Source: Neodontobutis hainanensis (taxonomy: Eukaryota > Chordata > Actinopteri > Gobiiformes > Odontobutidae). From it: a DNA stretch of 64,000 nucleotides. The notes under the pieces were generated by a model. The model was not told where the DNA came from. It made no database searches and saw only the letters and a program-made list of their open reading frames with translations. The translations under genes were made by a program, and so were the position numbers. Below, one piece after another: positions 41,401-53,400 of this stretch (positions are counted from its first letter, which is position 1; each line of letters starts with the position of its first letter). The stretch lies in the NCBI GenBank assembly GCA_024349245.1, contig JALDNG010000005.1, positions 19,906,501 through 19,970,500 of the forward strand, written 5' to 3'.

Positions 41401-44400
41401 GAAAGAATTCCATCAATGCAGATTTTTAAATTTCAAGTATTTTTTCTAAATTGATTTAAATATATGTATGTATTTAGCCTGATATTTACAGGTTGTGGTA
41501 AACTTTCTGTGATTCCATTCTGCGATGAAAATGATCAAAAACATTATAAGGATTTTGTAAAAAAAGTATCTTATAACTCAAGCAATCATTAATGAAGAAA
41601 AAAAAAAACAGGCTTTATGAAGCCATTTACCATTTATTATAGAGGATTGAATAAGTTACTCAGGAACAAAAAGATTTAGCCAATCACATGCAAGCAACCC
41701 ACATCCTTAAAAAAGGAGCGCTCCTTTTATTTTTGCTTGTGATCTGACGTTCCAGGAAGTGTAATAGCTGCCAATAAAGTGTTATTTTATCACTTTTAAC
41801 AGGGAAACATCTTAAAAAAGAAATATATCCGAGAAAAGGGAGGCAACCTTAAATGCTGATAAATACTGTTAATTCAGTCATATAATGTTTAACAAAGCAG
41901 AGATGATTGCTGTCCTGACGCTAAAGTCGCAGCTAAGCTAATGCTAAGCTAATGCTAAGCTAATACTAAGTGCTAAACCTCAGTTTGGTGTAATGTATTA
42001 GTATTTTGTGGAGGAAAAATTGGTCTGGTTTTATTTTTGATAAAAGAGAAGCAGGAGAGGTCCTTGGGCTGCTTTTGGTGGAGAGTGTAATCTGAGACAG
42101 GGATGACAACAGAAAATTAGGTAGTGGGGCTTTACAGTCCTTCAAGAGGGACACTGTTTTGATTTTGATTTTAATGCACTTTTGTAAATGGAAGACTGTG
42201 CCTCAGACCGCCTCCTCTGTTTATTCGACTCTTAATTAAAATTAAACCAGAGTTTGGCTTTTATCAGCCTTGTCCAATCACAGAAGTTTCAAGTTAAACC
42301 CCTCCCTCAGAGGGATATATTACTTTTCTTATAGTTCTTTTCAGTTGAACTCAAAAGGACACAACTTTTCACTCAATTAATCTGTAAACCACAGAAGTCA
42401 CAGAAAGAAAATGTCATGGAATGTTGCTAAAAACACTGCAATATAGGTATATTTCGTAATTAAACAATGCATAAGATGATAGCACTAGATTTTACAGAGT
42501 GCAAACGCAACATTATGTGTAATACATGGGTTTTCCGGTCACCGACATCTGTCAAACTATTCCCCTGATCCCATTTGAGAAACGGTAGATAAGATTATTG
42601 TAATCTATTAAAATACTTTGCTTGCATTTTGCTTATTGTATTAGATTCATAGACGTTTTTGTCAAAATATTATTGCAACATTGGGCTAGCAGAATGTTTC
42701 TGCAACATAAACTTTATATCACTATAAATATCACAGTCTTATTCCATATCTCAAATTTTTATATGTTTGTATGAAATTTGGAAAATGTCTTGAAAACTCC
42801 ATATGTTCACAGTCCCTCAGTGAGATAGAAAACTGGAAATAAATACATTAATAAGTACTACGCAGACACGGGCCGAACATTAGCAGGAGTGCTAACCACT
42901 CTGCCAATCATCTTTTTTTTTATTTTGTTATTTTATTTTCCAATATTTACTCTCCGTAACAGCAAGTAAAATCTGGTTGCTTTTTGCGTCTAAATTGTGA
43001 AAACACAGTCCACAGACCCTTGATTCTATCCTGTCTCTTCTATCTATTTTTTCTTTCTTAGCATAATTTCTAACACATTATACCTAAATCATTCCAGATT
43101 CTCCCTCATTCAGGTTGTAATGTTTCACTAACCGTGGAATGAGAGACGACCCCGGGCTGCATTCTTCCCTCTCCGATTCTCTGCCACACATTCGTAGGTC
43201 CCTGAGTCTTCCTGTTGAAAATTCGGGATTTCAAGGACAGCGTTTGAATTCCTCATTTTGACTTTGCTGGGGAACGGGACTCCACTTGTTCTCCTCCAAG
43301 TGATTTCTGGGACAGGGCTATGAAACAAGAAAAAAAGATTATAATAAATAAATTCCCATGATGGCGACTGTCACTCTGCGTCATCAAAGTATGATTAAAT
43401 GCAGTGGGAAAAGAGCTAAGGCTTTGTGAATTATTGTTCCCTGCAAGACAAACTGTGATCGCTGCCATTGCAGACACACTTAAAGCAGCTTTGATTCCTG
43501 CTCCTGTTCTTGTAAGGATTGATGAATCTCTGAATGACTAATGCCAAAAGCTTATGTGTTCTTAAACAGCCAAAAATTCATGCGAGAAACTGCTTCTGGA
43601 ATACAACAGGCTGACATTACAGCGAATAGTTTATAATTTTTTTGCAAAAAAAAAAAAAAAAAAAGATTGTTATAGTTTAAACTCATCATTTTGGAAATTC
43701 TAATTAATAAAAAAAAACTAAACAAAATGTAAATAGACATAAAACAATTCCTACATTTAGCAAAAAATATAAAATAAAAAAACATCACTTTCTGTTGCCG
43801 CTGTACAATAAAGCGGTGAATATATTTTTTGTTGAGTAAGAAGGTCAATTATTTTTTTTTTTGTTTTTTTTGTTGATCACCAAAATTAACATGCCTGTCA
43901 AAATTGCAATTTTTTTTAAAAGGGCGTACTCCAAGACAGACTTTTGTTGTGTGCTGCAACTTTCTTTGTCTGGGTGATTAATGTCTGTAGAGTGATTTCA
44001 TAATTTCCCATGAGATACATAAGATATATTTCAATACTTATATTAAATACAAGATCTACAGTATATATTCAAGAGGTCATATCAGTGTGTAGTCAGCACC
44101 AATGTCATACAAAGGGGAGGTTGTTGATGACACACTACAACCAAATAACGAGGAAATATTAGGTGTCACCACTAAAGCCCCTTCTCAGCTTGTTTTTTGT
44201 TGCATGATGTTTCTATTTCAGACTAACGAGACAAACACAGGTAAGACCGGGGTTTGGGGAGCTCAGTACGGGTCAGGAGGGACAGTTGTCCCGGGAAACA
44301 AGGGGAACTTAGAACATTTTCACACCGCATTTTCTGATGTCCCTCTCTTTTTCCTTCTTATTGTAACATGGCTGAATTACTCTCATGCTTGATGTGGTAT

Positions 44401-47400
44401 TTACAACAAGACTCCTCTTCACCTGCCCATCGCTCCAGTCAGCTCCAACGGTTCAGACCTGCACTGATATACTCCACTTAATGTAGATTAATGTAGATTA
44501 CAACTCAAGAAAAGCAGTTCAAAGGCAAATTAATCCAATTTCAAAATATAAATTCCTTTTTGAATTTACTGCAATTCTTTTACAAACCAATGCATTTGGA
44601 TTCAAATACAACATATTCAGTTTCAGTTTCTAGTGGCACAAATATCAGCCCATAGAAGTGGCGCGTCCTATAACAGATGGGGTAGTAACAAAGGTAAATA
44701 AGACCATTATCAAACATGGAACTGACATACGTGCAATGTCATTGATATGGTTCTGAGCCAAAAGGCTGCAGCTACATTTACTTCAGCAACCAATTACCCA
44801 ATACAGACAACCTCTGAATATTGTTGCACCATTACAATGCTACTCTTTCAATTTTAGAGCTTTAATGTTGACATTTTATTCTATTGTGAAAGCATTTATA
44901 TTGTTGTAAGACTATGTCTGTTTTCTCCTTTATCTCTTTTCCCCCGAGGCACCAATAAATCAGTGGCATATGTTTCTGCCAATGTGATGAAGAAAGTCTA
45001 ATTGTATCTTGTTCCACTGTGAATCAAAACTGTAAGCGTTTTAATGCTTTGACTGACAAGACAAGCCAAGCAAAGGGTTCTTCTGTCAAAAACAAACAAA
45101 TCAAATGAACACTTACTTTCCCAGGGCGAAACATTCCAGTTGGATGGCAGAGTCCTTCGCAGCAGGAACTGAATCAGGAAAATGGACTTCTATTTTGGGT
45201 TCGTACTCGCCCATTACTCCTACAAAAGACAGAAAATAGATGACAAGGCTCGGACATGAAAGATTAACGGCTCATACGGCGCCACGCTGGATCAAAGCCG
45301 GGCTGGTGTCTCAGCTGGAGAGAGGTCACGTCTTTATGTGCACTCAACGCCGGTGACCACCAAGGGGACACGGCTGGAGACGTGGGAAATCAAAGACAGC
45401 TTATAAAAGATTCAGTGAACACATCAAGGAGAATCGCTCTGAACAGATTTATCACCTGAGCCTTCTGACTTCATTTATGACTTTATTTATATTCATCACC
45501 TCAACAGAGTGTTTTAGGCCCAGAGAGCCCTGTGCCCTTTAGTAGCACCAATTAAAAGCTCACAGTCTGGCAGCCCGAGTGGAAACAGGGTCGCGTGGAT
45601 CTTTCAAAGGTCACTTCAAAGTATTACATGAGAGCCTTCTGCATGCAGTTAAAAATATGTTTTTTTATTTCCTCATATGGGCTCTAGAAGTCAACACTTT
45701 GACAGTTACACATACTGGTAATTGCAAATTCAGGTTATACATAAACACTGAATTCTTTAATTAACATGACTATAGAAGTTGCAAGGAAAATGGGGTCACA
45801 CATCAATTTAAACCTTCTGAATAGGTTTTAAATTGTTTTGCATCCACGGGAGTTGACCATGAATTCCTTTGTGTGTTTTAGTGGCAAACGTAAAGCCATC
45901 TGCCCCGCAGCTAAAGCTTGCTCCAAATATTATGATGCAATGAGACAATGATCCAAAAGCACAGCAGCAAAACTACATCAGAGCAGCACGTTTTATCTTG
46001 TAGCAATTTCCTTCTACAAGGTTTTCAATTGTTACTCCAAGGCTGACTCAAAACCTTGATATGGAAATATAATGGAAATACTGATAGGTGCAACCTGTCC
46101 ACGACTATGAGATCAAGGAGTTCGTGGCTACTTCTTGGTTTTGTGTGTTTCATGCCTTTTTTGATTGCCATTGCCACTAATCAAAACTATGCAAATAAAA
46201 AAATAAAAAAGTAACCTTATGCACCTATTTCTTGTTGTTTTCACTCCCTTTCCTTTATTTACTCTGTCATTGTGTTTACATGCACTTGAGTATCCAGATT
46301 ATAAGCTTTATCCCAGTTTTGACAATATTTGGGATATTATGCTTACATGCAGGCAGAGAAACCCAATTAGCCATTTCCTTGTATACCTGATAATCAATAG
46401 CATCCCTAATTGACCTATGTGCTGTTAAATGGCTGAGAGACAAAAAATAACCAAGTAAACAAGTCCTAACCTTGGACTGAAGTGAGCTGTCACTATCGGA
46501 ATGAAGGACGAGGAGAAAAAGCATTGTACTGAAAGGAGTACACACTGTAGTGATAGTTCATAAGATGGCGCAAACACCAGCAAAAAAAAAAAAAAAGAAC
46601 TACTAACATGTTAATTACATTCTGAAGTTTTGAAAACTCAGTAATAAGTTCTGTTTTTTGTTATATGAAAGTTGATTGTTCTGCTGTGCATCACTCAACT
46701 AAATTTGCACATGCTCAGTTTGCTGGCAGCTGTCAGAAACCAGGATAGCCTACTGTGTATAAGCTACAGTATCACAGTTTCTTTTGGAGATTTTCAGGCA
46801 GATTATCTGGGTTGCTCAAAGGGTTTGGTGTTAACATGCACAAAGACAATAACGGGATAATGGGAAAAAATACTCAAGTACATGTAACCGCACTCTGTGT
46901 CAGCCTTCCTTCCTGTGCCAGTTTTTTGAGGTTCCTGGCAGCAGGTGACCCAGCCTGTTTTCTAGTTGAATGCTCATGTAGGAACTTGCCTAAGGTTTCT
47001 AGGATTTTGTCTCAGTCTGCTTCTCTTGGATTTGCCTGTTCCTTGTGGCCTGACTTATTGTGTCGCCCCCTTATATTCATTTTGATGTGAACAGTATAGT
47101 GATAATAGCCGTTATAAAACCCCCTGCAGACATGGACACATAAACGTACCATCAGTCCGGAGAACAAGTGGCGTGGGAGAGCTGAGCACCTTCTCCCTGG
47201 TGACCGTGTTGTTCACCACGCAGGTGTAGTTGCCCACGTCCGAGGGCTCTACTTTGGCAATGTACAGGCTGCCCGTCTCCTGAGAGATGAAGCGCCGACT
47301 GTCTTGTTGAACAAAGTAGGGATATTCATTGAAGATCCAAGCAAATGTCAGCTCTAGACGAGAGAAGGAGAGGGAGACAGATGGCAGACATACTGAGTCC

Positions 47401-50400
47401 AAAATATTGTACATTTGATACTGAGAGACTGAGATGGCTGAGACAGATGGACTAAAAGGAACAGATCCTGCTGTGGTATTAAAATTTTAGCATATCACTC
47501 CATATTCCTTCACTTATCGGGGTTTCCTTTGGGATGAGATATTCACACAAAACAGCTATCAGTGCAGAAGAAATGGCTGGACCTCAGGAAAGAGAGCAAA
47601 ACAAATGCATTAGAGCGTGACAGTGGTCCTCCCCTGGCACTGGCCCGGATTCCCTGAGCGCCACACTGACTTACATCAAGAGATTTTCACTAATGACAAA
47701 CAAAGGTGGAGTAAATGGTCATTTTGCTGCTGTTATTAATGCATTTTTGCCTAATTTCCACTGAAATGCTACAATATACTGTATGTTGGGTCAGTACAAG
47801 TACACTTTTATGTAAAAGGTTTACAAAGCAATCTACAAGCCATGACATTAAGCTTTGTTAACCAATAGTGAGGTAATTTAATGATGACTGCATCAGTTGT
47901 GGTTGGGCACCTAAATTCATCTGCAAGGGGCTTTAAAGAACCCAAACAGACTGCTGTAGACGTGTGCTTTGACTAAGATCAGTTGTTGTACCCATCTGCG
48001 CAATGCCACACCTAACTTTTTTAACCAGCACCACTCACAGTTCTGGCACAGTCGCACACGGGCAAGAGGTAGCTGCGCGGGCACAAGATAGCAAATATGC
48101 CACCGACTTGATCACTGCCAGGTCTGCGCCGCAGCAAGATACGGCCCCTTTTAATTTGTTCTTATGATAAACAAGACAACAACATGCTAAAAGTTGATGG
48201 GGTCTTCAAGGGTGCATCACACTGCTTCAGGTCAGATACAAGAGACCTGCACAGGACTGACTTTTCAATCCCAGACCTGCCTGCTTCGAAGCCTTTCTTC
48301 CCGGTTCCACCCGCTCCTGAAGACTCTCTTCTTCTCACGCCCGAAGCCAACCTGAACTTTCCTGCACACCAGGTCCTGAGTAACTAATTTAAAAACGAAG
48401 CCTGAACTCATCCGTATTAGAGAGTATGTCAGAGAGAGCAAAAAATGCCAGATGATGTTGACATTAATAACAATAATAATAATGGATTGGATTTATATAG
48501 TGCTTTTCAAGGTTCTCAAAGTGCTCTATAGAGTCCATTAATCATTCACTCCACAGTCACACACTGGTGATGGAGCCATTTTGCGCCTACGGACTTTCCA
48601 ACCTCCAAACATTCTTATACCAGAGCTGTGGCACTGGAGGCAAGGTGGGTTAAGTGTCTTGCCCAAGGACACAACAACAGCATACACTGTGGGGAGTGCT
48701 GGAATCAAACCACTAAACTTTCAGTTAAGGGACAAATTGAACAGTGTAGTTCTGGCAATAGGACAGGTATTGTGGTTCCTAACCCATGTCCTCCATGCTC
48801 TGGTGTTCTTTGCCTTGTCACAATATAACTACAAAAAAAAATGGGACCCATTGCCTCTTGCTTCAGCTAGAGCCCACGTAAATTCCACCTGATCCAGCAA
48901 GCGGGCACACTGCAGGTCTCTAACGTATACCAACCTGACTCATACGATACGACTCACGGGGAAAAAATTACCTTTTGACATTAGCAAAAACTTAAAACAA
49001 CATTAATCTAGTTGCTATTCAAAGAAGAAAGTTATTTCTCACGGTAAAACAGAGAAAGTAATTATTTCGATGCTGAATAAAACAAATGTATCAATATTAA
49101 ATTTTCATTTCAACAGAAAAGTCATTTTTTAAATCATGTATTTTACTAATGAGTCAAACATGGATGGACATATAAGAAGTATGAATATGTTGTCATAGCA
49201 GTAACAGGACAAGCTAGTGCTACAGCTGCCATGTTCAATTGCACGCCACACGATTTTCAAGAGTCTGGACATGCTCTGCGTAATCTGCTCCTTCAGAGGT
49301 GAGGGTCCAAAGGTCAAAGGTCATACAGATCACGTCCCAGACTATTGCTTGGCATTGCTCCATGTGCAGCCGTGTAGATAAGCAGCTACTTCTGATTAGC
49401 CAAGCAAGAGCCACGTAGTTCACTGTCAGCATAACCTCCATCTGAACCACAGAGCAGTAATGAGCCCACAACAGAGCTACGGCAAGCTCATGTTAGCCAG
49501 GAAGCTTTTGTATGACAGACACTGGACATAATGTATATACTGTATGTAGTCGCTATAAATACAGTTGTGGCTGGTAGAATTTGTGATTATTTTTTTTTTG
49601 GGGCCTTTTTTCAGAGAATATGAATGGTAAATGGCATGCATTTATATAGCGCTTTCCTGCACACTTCTCAGGCACCCAAAGCGCTTTACATCGTGCTTCC
49701 ACTCACCCCATTCACACACATCCACTCCTGGGGCAGACAGAGAGGGGGGCTGCCACACAAACGGCGCTCAACCTTCTCCTACCGCCATCAAACACACCTC
49801 CACAGTCACACACACTCATGCACCAGTGCTACAGACACTGAGAGCAAGGTGGGTTAAGTGTCTTGCCCAACGACACAACGACAGTATGAACTGTGGGGAG
49901 AGCGGGAATCGAACCTACTACCTTCCGGTTGAAGGACGGCCGCTCTACCACTGAGCCACTGCCGCCTACACAAAAAATATTTTTCATAATGAACCAACAG
50001 AAACTACCAAAATGATCCTGATCAAAAGTTTACATTACCCAGTTCTTAATACCGTGTATTGCCATCTTTAACATCAATGACATCAAGTCTTTTGTGGTAG
50101 TTGTGGATGAGGATTTTAATTTTTTCAGATGGTAAAGCTGCCCATTCTTCCTGGCAAAAATCCTCCAGCTCCTGTAAATTCTTGGGCTGTCTTGCATAAA
50201 CTGCATGTTTGAGATCTCCACTGAGTGGCTCAGAGATATTGAGGTCAGGAGACTGAGATGCTCAGTCCAGAACCTTCACTTTATGCTGCTGTAGCCAATG
50301 ACAGGTCGACTTGGCCTTGTGCTTTGGATTGTTGTCATGTTGGAACGTCCTAGTATGTCCCATGCACAGCTTCCGGGCTGATGAGTGCAAATTTTCCTCC

Positions 50401-53400
50401 AGTATTATCTTGCCATCAATTTTGACCAAGTTTCCTGTGCCTTTGTAGCCCACACATCCCCAAAACATCAGTGATCCACCTCCATGTTTCACAGTAGGAA
50501 TGGTGTAACTTTCATCCAAGCCTTGTTGACTCTTCTGCAAATTTAACCTTTATGGTTGTGGCCAAAAAGTAAAATTTTGGTCTCATCACTCCAAATGACT
50601 TTGTTACAGCAGTTTTGAGGCTTGTCTCTGTGCCGGTTGGCGTATTGTAAGCAGGATGCTGTGTGGCATTTGTGTAGTAATGGCTTTCTTCTGGCAACTC
50701 GACTATGAAGCCCATTTTTCTTCATCTGTGAATCTTAAAAAAGGCACACCACTTTTTTTTAAGAAATTCCTGTATTTCAGATGAATTTATTTGTGGGTTT
50801 TTCTAAACAGTATAAGGTGTTTTTACTGCCAGCATCCTTACTTCAGGCGCAGCTCCTTCAGAGTCAGGGCTGAGTTTGTGAAATCACAAATCTTATAAGA
50901 ATACAGCAGCCGTGCAACGGATATCTAATCCTGCCTTTTAATGTAAATATGTTTTTTTAACTGTCAGCATCAACATAGCCCCACTAGTGCCTGAGTGAGT
51001 TCAATAAATCCCTCAATCAATCAACTTTGTCTCTTTGAGGTCGTGTTAGCCCAACATTTTTAAACCAGTCCTCACTCTTGCAGTATTAATGTCCAGATGG
51101 GCTGGACGGGCTTTGGTTTTGTTTTTTATATATGGATGTTGTTTAGAGATTCATAAGTTTTTAGTTTTTTTTTGTATGTTCTGTGAATCATCGCCTAGTA
51201 TTCTTGCAGGGGTCTAAAATTTAAAAATAATTTTTAGGTGTGCTGTGTTTTGTTAAGGGTGTGCTGTATTAATTTGCGTTTTTTTTTTTCTTTCTTATAT
51301 ATGTTATTTATGTCTACACAGAGACAAATTTGGTGATGTTTCAGAAACGTTTTCTGTAAAAATGGCACTGTTTTAAAAAATGTGCGTGTCGACTCGGGTC
51401 CACACAAAAGCACTGAGAACGCTGTAGAATATATGCTAGGCCTTTTGACGCTGTAATGCTGCCAAAAAAACACACCAAAACTGACAAGAACACATGGGGC
51501 ATGCGCAGAAAACTTGTGCGATGTAAACATAAGAACTTCTTGTCCTCTTGTTGCTCAAGGAGGTAATAGATAAGCAGAAGATTTTGTTGAAAAAGCCATG
51601 GTAAGGAAATATCGCACAAACGCAACACTGTAAAGCACCATTGTTGTTGTTGTATCACCAGTATAGTAAAGGTGAAGACGACATCGTTTTAGAAAAGATG
51701 TGCATTGATCGTAAACACAGAAATAAGGAATTTTTTTCCACTCTGGGACCTGGTTTAAAAAATCATCATATTTGGGCTCCCAAAACGCCAGATCCCCAAT
51801 ATGATTAAAAAACCTTTGCAGATATGCCCCAGATCATCTCCGTGTGGACATAGCCTTACTGTCCTTTAAAACAAAACATATAAAAGAACTACTACATCAA
51901 CAATAGTAACACCAGTATAGTCAGGTTTTTAGCTCCCTTCAAGATCCAATAAACAAACAAACAGCCAACAAACAGCTGCACATGTATCTCCTGTATGGGA
52001 GAAAACCAATCAATTTGAGTTACCGACTGTAACTAGTTCTACAAATGTGTGCGTAGCTCACGTACGGGCTTCGCTATTGGTTACCTCACTGGCGCATGCC
52101 AGCACCTCTGAGACAGATCAAAGCATTCACCGCACCAATTGTGCCCACACCTTGGCACAGCCTCAGGGGCTAAATAAGCCCAATAGGTTATACCAAAGGT
52201 AACCAATATCGAAGGCTGTATGTGGGATACGCACACATTAAATAGAACCTGTTTCTTCTGTTGTACTCCTGCTGAGTAAATCATGTTTTAAATAAATGTT
52301 GCTGTAATTTGAATTCAAACAGCCAGAACAAATACAAATTGTAGATGAAGTTTGCCTGAAAATACAGATTTATGCATGGGTATTTGGTTTTAGAAGAACA
52401 AACACTCTTGTTCTATACTTGTCACCTGTTATTTACACTGTTTTAATTTGGAACATGTACCATCTGGACACCTGACACCTTTCTCTGTTTTCAGCAGCCA
52501 AAGTTACGCTTCACGCTTTACTACACCTCAAATGACATTTCACATTGTAATATTATGTATTTCAATCACTAATGTGCCACCTCGTGATGTAGAACTCAAG
52601 ACCGGTTTTGGTCTTGAGACTATTTTGTAAAGGGCTTGGTCTTGTCTTGGTCTCAAATGTCAAGACAATCAGAGACCACAAAAAGCACATTTGTCTTTTC
52701 TTGTGATTGACTAAAAACCTCATCTTTTCTTATTAAAAAAATGTATGTAGTTCTAACCCTGCCACTTTTACCAAACACTAACCTTCATGAGTCTGGACTT
52801 GGTCTAAGACACGACTATGGCCCCATCTCAATTCTACCCCTTACCCCTACGCGGTTTTGCGTGTTCACGTTCAGATGAAGGGGTTTCATAATACTAATTT
52901 GGATTAAGGGGGAAGGGTAAGGGGTAGGGCTGTATACCAATCCAAATAGATTCAGAGACCACACTTAAAACAAAGGGGAAAGATAAATTCTTAGCATGCA
53001 GTGTGCGTTCATCGTCTCTGCAGCTGAGAGAGGGGCAAAAATGTAATTAATTTGGGGCAAAACAAAGATAAAAAATTACGACCGAACTGTTTTATGTTCC
53101 TTTTTTTCTTGAACTTGTTTATGTATTAATTTCTTAATCTGCCTGTGTGAACAATAACACACAGATTGAGCACAGTTGAAATAACCCCAAGAAAGTGTCT
53201 TTGAATAGAAAAGTCCGGTACTGGACTTTGTATTTCTCTAACCTTCAGTGGTTTGCAGTTTTTGTTCAGTTTTGAAAACTGTTAGCATGTGAACAACAGG
53301 CCCAATACAAAAATATCCATATTTGTGTAGACATGACCTTAATAAAATACTGCTGAGTAAAAAAAAGACTAGATAGAGGAATAAAGAAAGGGAGAACCCA

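Larger units (their letters stand above)
39985..43132 (-). other. Intron between Ig3 and Ig4
   Basis: 3.1 kb, bounded by GTTAGTGA and TTCCTCAG. More than half is occupied by a MITE piece at 40283 and a 1.8 kb inverted-end element at 40585. Confidence 0.85.

Noticed and set aside
47930..48170. GC-richer stretch considered as an exon or repeat
   Set aside because: No open frame with splice sites and no second copy in the window.
49900..49968. tRNA gene suggested by perfect A and B boxes
   Set aside because: Box spacing and the attached core and 3' end match the SINE copies elsewhere in the window; the head does not need to fold as a functional tRNA.
51300..51870. Possible MITE with TCCGTGTGGACATAGCC end
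   Set aside because: One end looks familiar but I could not pair it with an inverted partner, so it is noted only inside the intron entry.
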